NCBI RefSeq assembly: GCF_024199845.1
Contig: NZ_JANADO010000001.1
Location: forward strand, 682,001-746,000
Source: Bradyrhizobium sp. CCGB12
Lineage (GTDB): Bacteria > Pseudomonadota > Alphaproteobacteria > Rhizobiales > Xanthobacteraceae
Length of the DNA: 64,000 nucleotides
Reading direction: 5' to 3'
Part shown: positions 62,611 to 64,000 of the stretch, piece by piece
Layout: each line of letters starts with the position of its first letter
Numbering within the stretch: the stretch's first letter is position 1
The notes under the pieces: generated by a model
What the model was told of the DNA's origin: nothing
What the model saw: only the letters and a program-made list of their open reading frames with translations
The model's database searches: none
Position numbers and translations under genes: made by a program

Positions 62611-63858
62611 ATGCCGATCGACTTTACACTCACACCTGACCAGCGTGCACTGCAGCAGTCGGCACGAAGATTTGCTCGCAAGGAGCTCGCCGGGGTCAGG
62701 GAAGCGACGGGCCATCTGCCCACGCCCATGGAGCGGTTCCTTGCGACGCGTCCATTCTACGAGGCGGCCATAAGGGAGGGCTTTCTGCAGCGACTGATTC
62801 CGGCGCCGCTTGGTGGTGGCGGCACGGGTGTGCTCGATCTTGCGGTCGTTGCCGAGGAATTCCAGGCGATTGACGTGAACGTGTCCCTCACACTGTTCGG
62901 AACGCTGCTTGGCTTGATGCCCGTAATGCTTGGCGGGTCGCCCGACCAGTTGAAGCGTCTGCTTGTGCCGTTCCTGACCAAAGGCGGAGCGCCGCTTGCG
63001 TCCTTTGGGTTCAGCGAGCCCGGCGGTAGCGCCAATTTTGCGGCGCCTGCTCCGGCGGAGGGCGTGCGTACCACCGCGCGGCTCGAAGACGACCAGTGGG
63101 TCATCAATGGCGCCAAGCAGTGGGTGTCCAGCGCAACAGGCTGGAGCGGTAGAGGCGCCGATCTGATCTGCGTGGTCTGTCGGACCGATACAGCCGCGTC
63201 GCCTGAGAAAGGTATATCGATTATTGCCGTCGAGGGGCCGACGGAAGGCGTCGCGCTGGAGAAGGCGATCGATGCAGTTGGGCATCGTTCCCACCTCGTG
63301 CCGCGCTTCAGAATGGACAATGTGCGGGCGCCAAAGAACAATGTGATCGGAGGACCGGGCGTGGGCTTAGGACTGGTGGAGGGTAGCTTCACCGGAACCG
63401 CCGCGCTGGTTGGCGTGTTCGGCGTGGCATTGATGCGTGCCGCGTTTGACTTTGCGCTTAACTTTGCGCGCACCGAGCGGCGCGGCGGCGCCGTGCCGAT
63501 CATCGAACACCAGGCTGTCGGCTATGCACTCGCCGATGCCAAGATGCAGATCGAGGCGGCACGGTATCTGAGCTGGCGTGCCTGCCACGCGCTCGACACC
63601 CAGGCCCCCGGCGCGTTCGAGCTGTCGCTACAGTCAAAGATCTTTGGTTCGGAGACGGCGGTCAAGGTGATCACTGACCTTATGCGTGTTGTCGGGATCG
63701 ACAGCTATAACAACGAGGTCCCGCTCGCGGGCCTGTTGCAGGATGCACTTGCGTATCCGCTATTCGACGGCGGCAACATGGGTGTACGCCGTCGCCAGCT
63801 TCACGCGCTATTGAAGAACGCGGACTACGATCCTCTCGCCGCGTCCGGAGCGACGTGA
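62611..63858 (+). CDS. Acyl-CoA dehydrogenase
   Basis: 415-residue flavoprotein. N-terminal helices MPIDFTLTPDQRALQQSARR; FAD/CoA site SFGFSEPGGSANF and NGAKQWVSSAT; C-terminal DGGN-type FAD loop. The catalytic Glu is probably in SYNNEVPL. ATG 62611 has AGGAGG at 62600; the frame from 62419 is an extension. Introduces a double bond in an acyl-CoA; chain length not visible. Confidence 0.88.
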   Translation: MPIDFTLTPDQRALQQSARRFARKELAGVREATGHLPTPMERFLATRPFYEAAIREGFLQRLIPAPLGGGGTGVLDLAVVAEEFQAIDVNVSLTLFGTLLGLMPVMLGGSPDQLKRLLVPFLTKGGAPLASFGFSEPGGSANFAAPAPAEGVRTTARLEDDQWVINGAKQWVSSATGWSGRGADLICVVCRTDTAASPEKGISIIAVEGPTEGVALEKAIDAVGHRSHLVPRFRMDNVRAPKNNVIGGPGVGLGLVEGSFTGTAALVGVFGVALMRAAFDFALNFARTERRGGAVPIIEHQAVGYALADAKMQIEAARYLSWRACHALDTQAPGAFELSLQSKIFGSETAVKVITDLMRVVGIDSYNNEVPLAGLLQDALAYPLFDGGNMGVRRRQLHALLKNADYDPLAASGAT

Positions 63859-64000
63859 TCGGCACGTCAGACATGATGCGTTTTGAAAGGGGGAACGAGA
63901 GCCATACCGCTTAGCAAGGCGAGAGCCGCAGGGGGGTGTGCATTTTCTGAACCCATCCCGCTATTGCCGGCTGGGAGGTTTGCGAAGAAGATGCGGCCGG
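63859..64000 (+). other. Edge of window, nothing recognised
   Basis: 142 bases after the acyl-CoA dehydrogenase stop. No gene start with a ribosome site or hairpin is clear. Confidence 0.4.

Noticed and set aside
1..64000. tRNA, rRNA, insertion sequence, prophage or CRISPR array
   Set aside because: No transposase or integrase frames, spaced repeats, or tRNA-like folds were recognised by eye; not checked with software.

Overview
The window looks like accessory chromosome of a GC-rich alphaproteobacterium, most likely Bradyrhizobium or a close relative in the Hyphomicrobiales. This rests on protein style only: LivM-LivG fused transporters, a bioMNY-type biotin uptake operon, many Rieske, molybdenum-hydroxylase and MaoC-type catabolic genes, GntR/LysR/XRE/AraC regulators, and TTG or GTG starts with good Shine-Dalgarno sites. 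No rRNA, tRNA, IS element or CRISPR array was seen.

0-12.6 kb: the end of an acyl-CoA ligase gene, a thioesterase and a quinone reductase, then an XRE regulator. A molybdenum hydroxylase follows, split into coxG, a coxM/coxS-like pair and, 4 kb away, a form II coxL-like large subunit. Between them lie an aminotransferase, a class II aldolase, a PanE-like reductase and a MetX-like alpha/beta hydrolase.

12.7-33.8 kb: a candidate N-heterocycle (pyridine-type) catabolic region. It holds a NicF-like amidase, a NicX-like 2,5-dihydroxypyridine dioxygenase with its metal ligands, a branched-chain-type ABC importer with a GntR regulator, two chemoreceptors, an SDR with a 42-residue membrane ORF, a LysR regulator, a Rieske ferredoxin / Rieske oxygenase / ferredoxin reductase system, and an ATP-citrate-lyase-like pair whose second subunit is about 300 residues too long. 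The two divergent promoters (12.7 and 26.7 kb) carry the same ATATGTATACATAT palindrome in nearly the same layout. This ties the coxL, nicF/nicX and Rieske operons into one likely regulon.

34-45.7 kb: an orphan PAS histidine kinase, then a sugar-acid locus. It has an MFS transporter, aldose 1-epimerase and SMP-30 lactonase facing a DgoD-like dehydratase, SDR, AraFGH-like sugar ABC importer and a DgoR-like GntR regulator. Together they read as oxidative, non-phosphorylative aldose breakdown.

45.8-55.8 kb: cofactor genes. pabA/pabB and a Dabb protein lie on the minus strand; panD-panB-panC, bioM-bioN-bioY, an AMP-ligase, an unusual thiolase and a MaoC protein lie on the plus strand. The ligase and thiolase next to bioY recall the yhfUTS operon of Bacillus subtilis.

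55.9-64 kb: mixed catabolic and regulatory genes: TetR with DUF1330, a periplasmic binding protein with a VOC protein and an alpha/beta hydrolase, a LuxR-type regulator, an SMR efflux protein, and an AraC regulator divergent from an acyl-CoA dehydrogenase.
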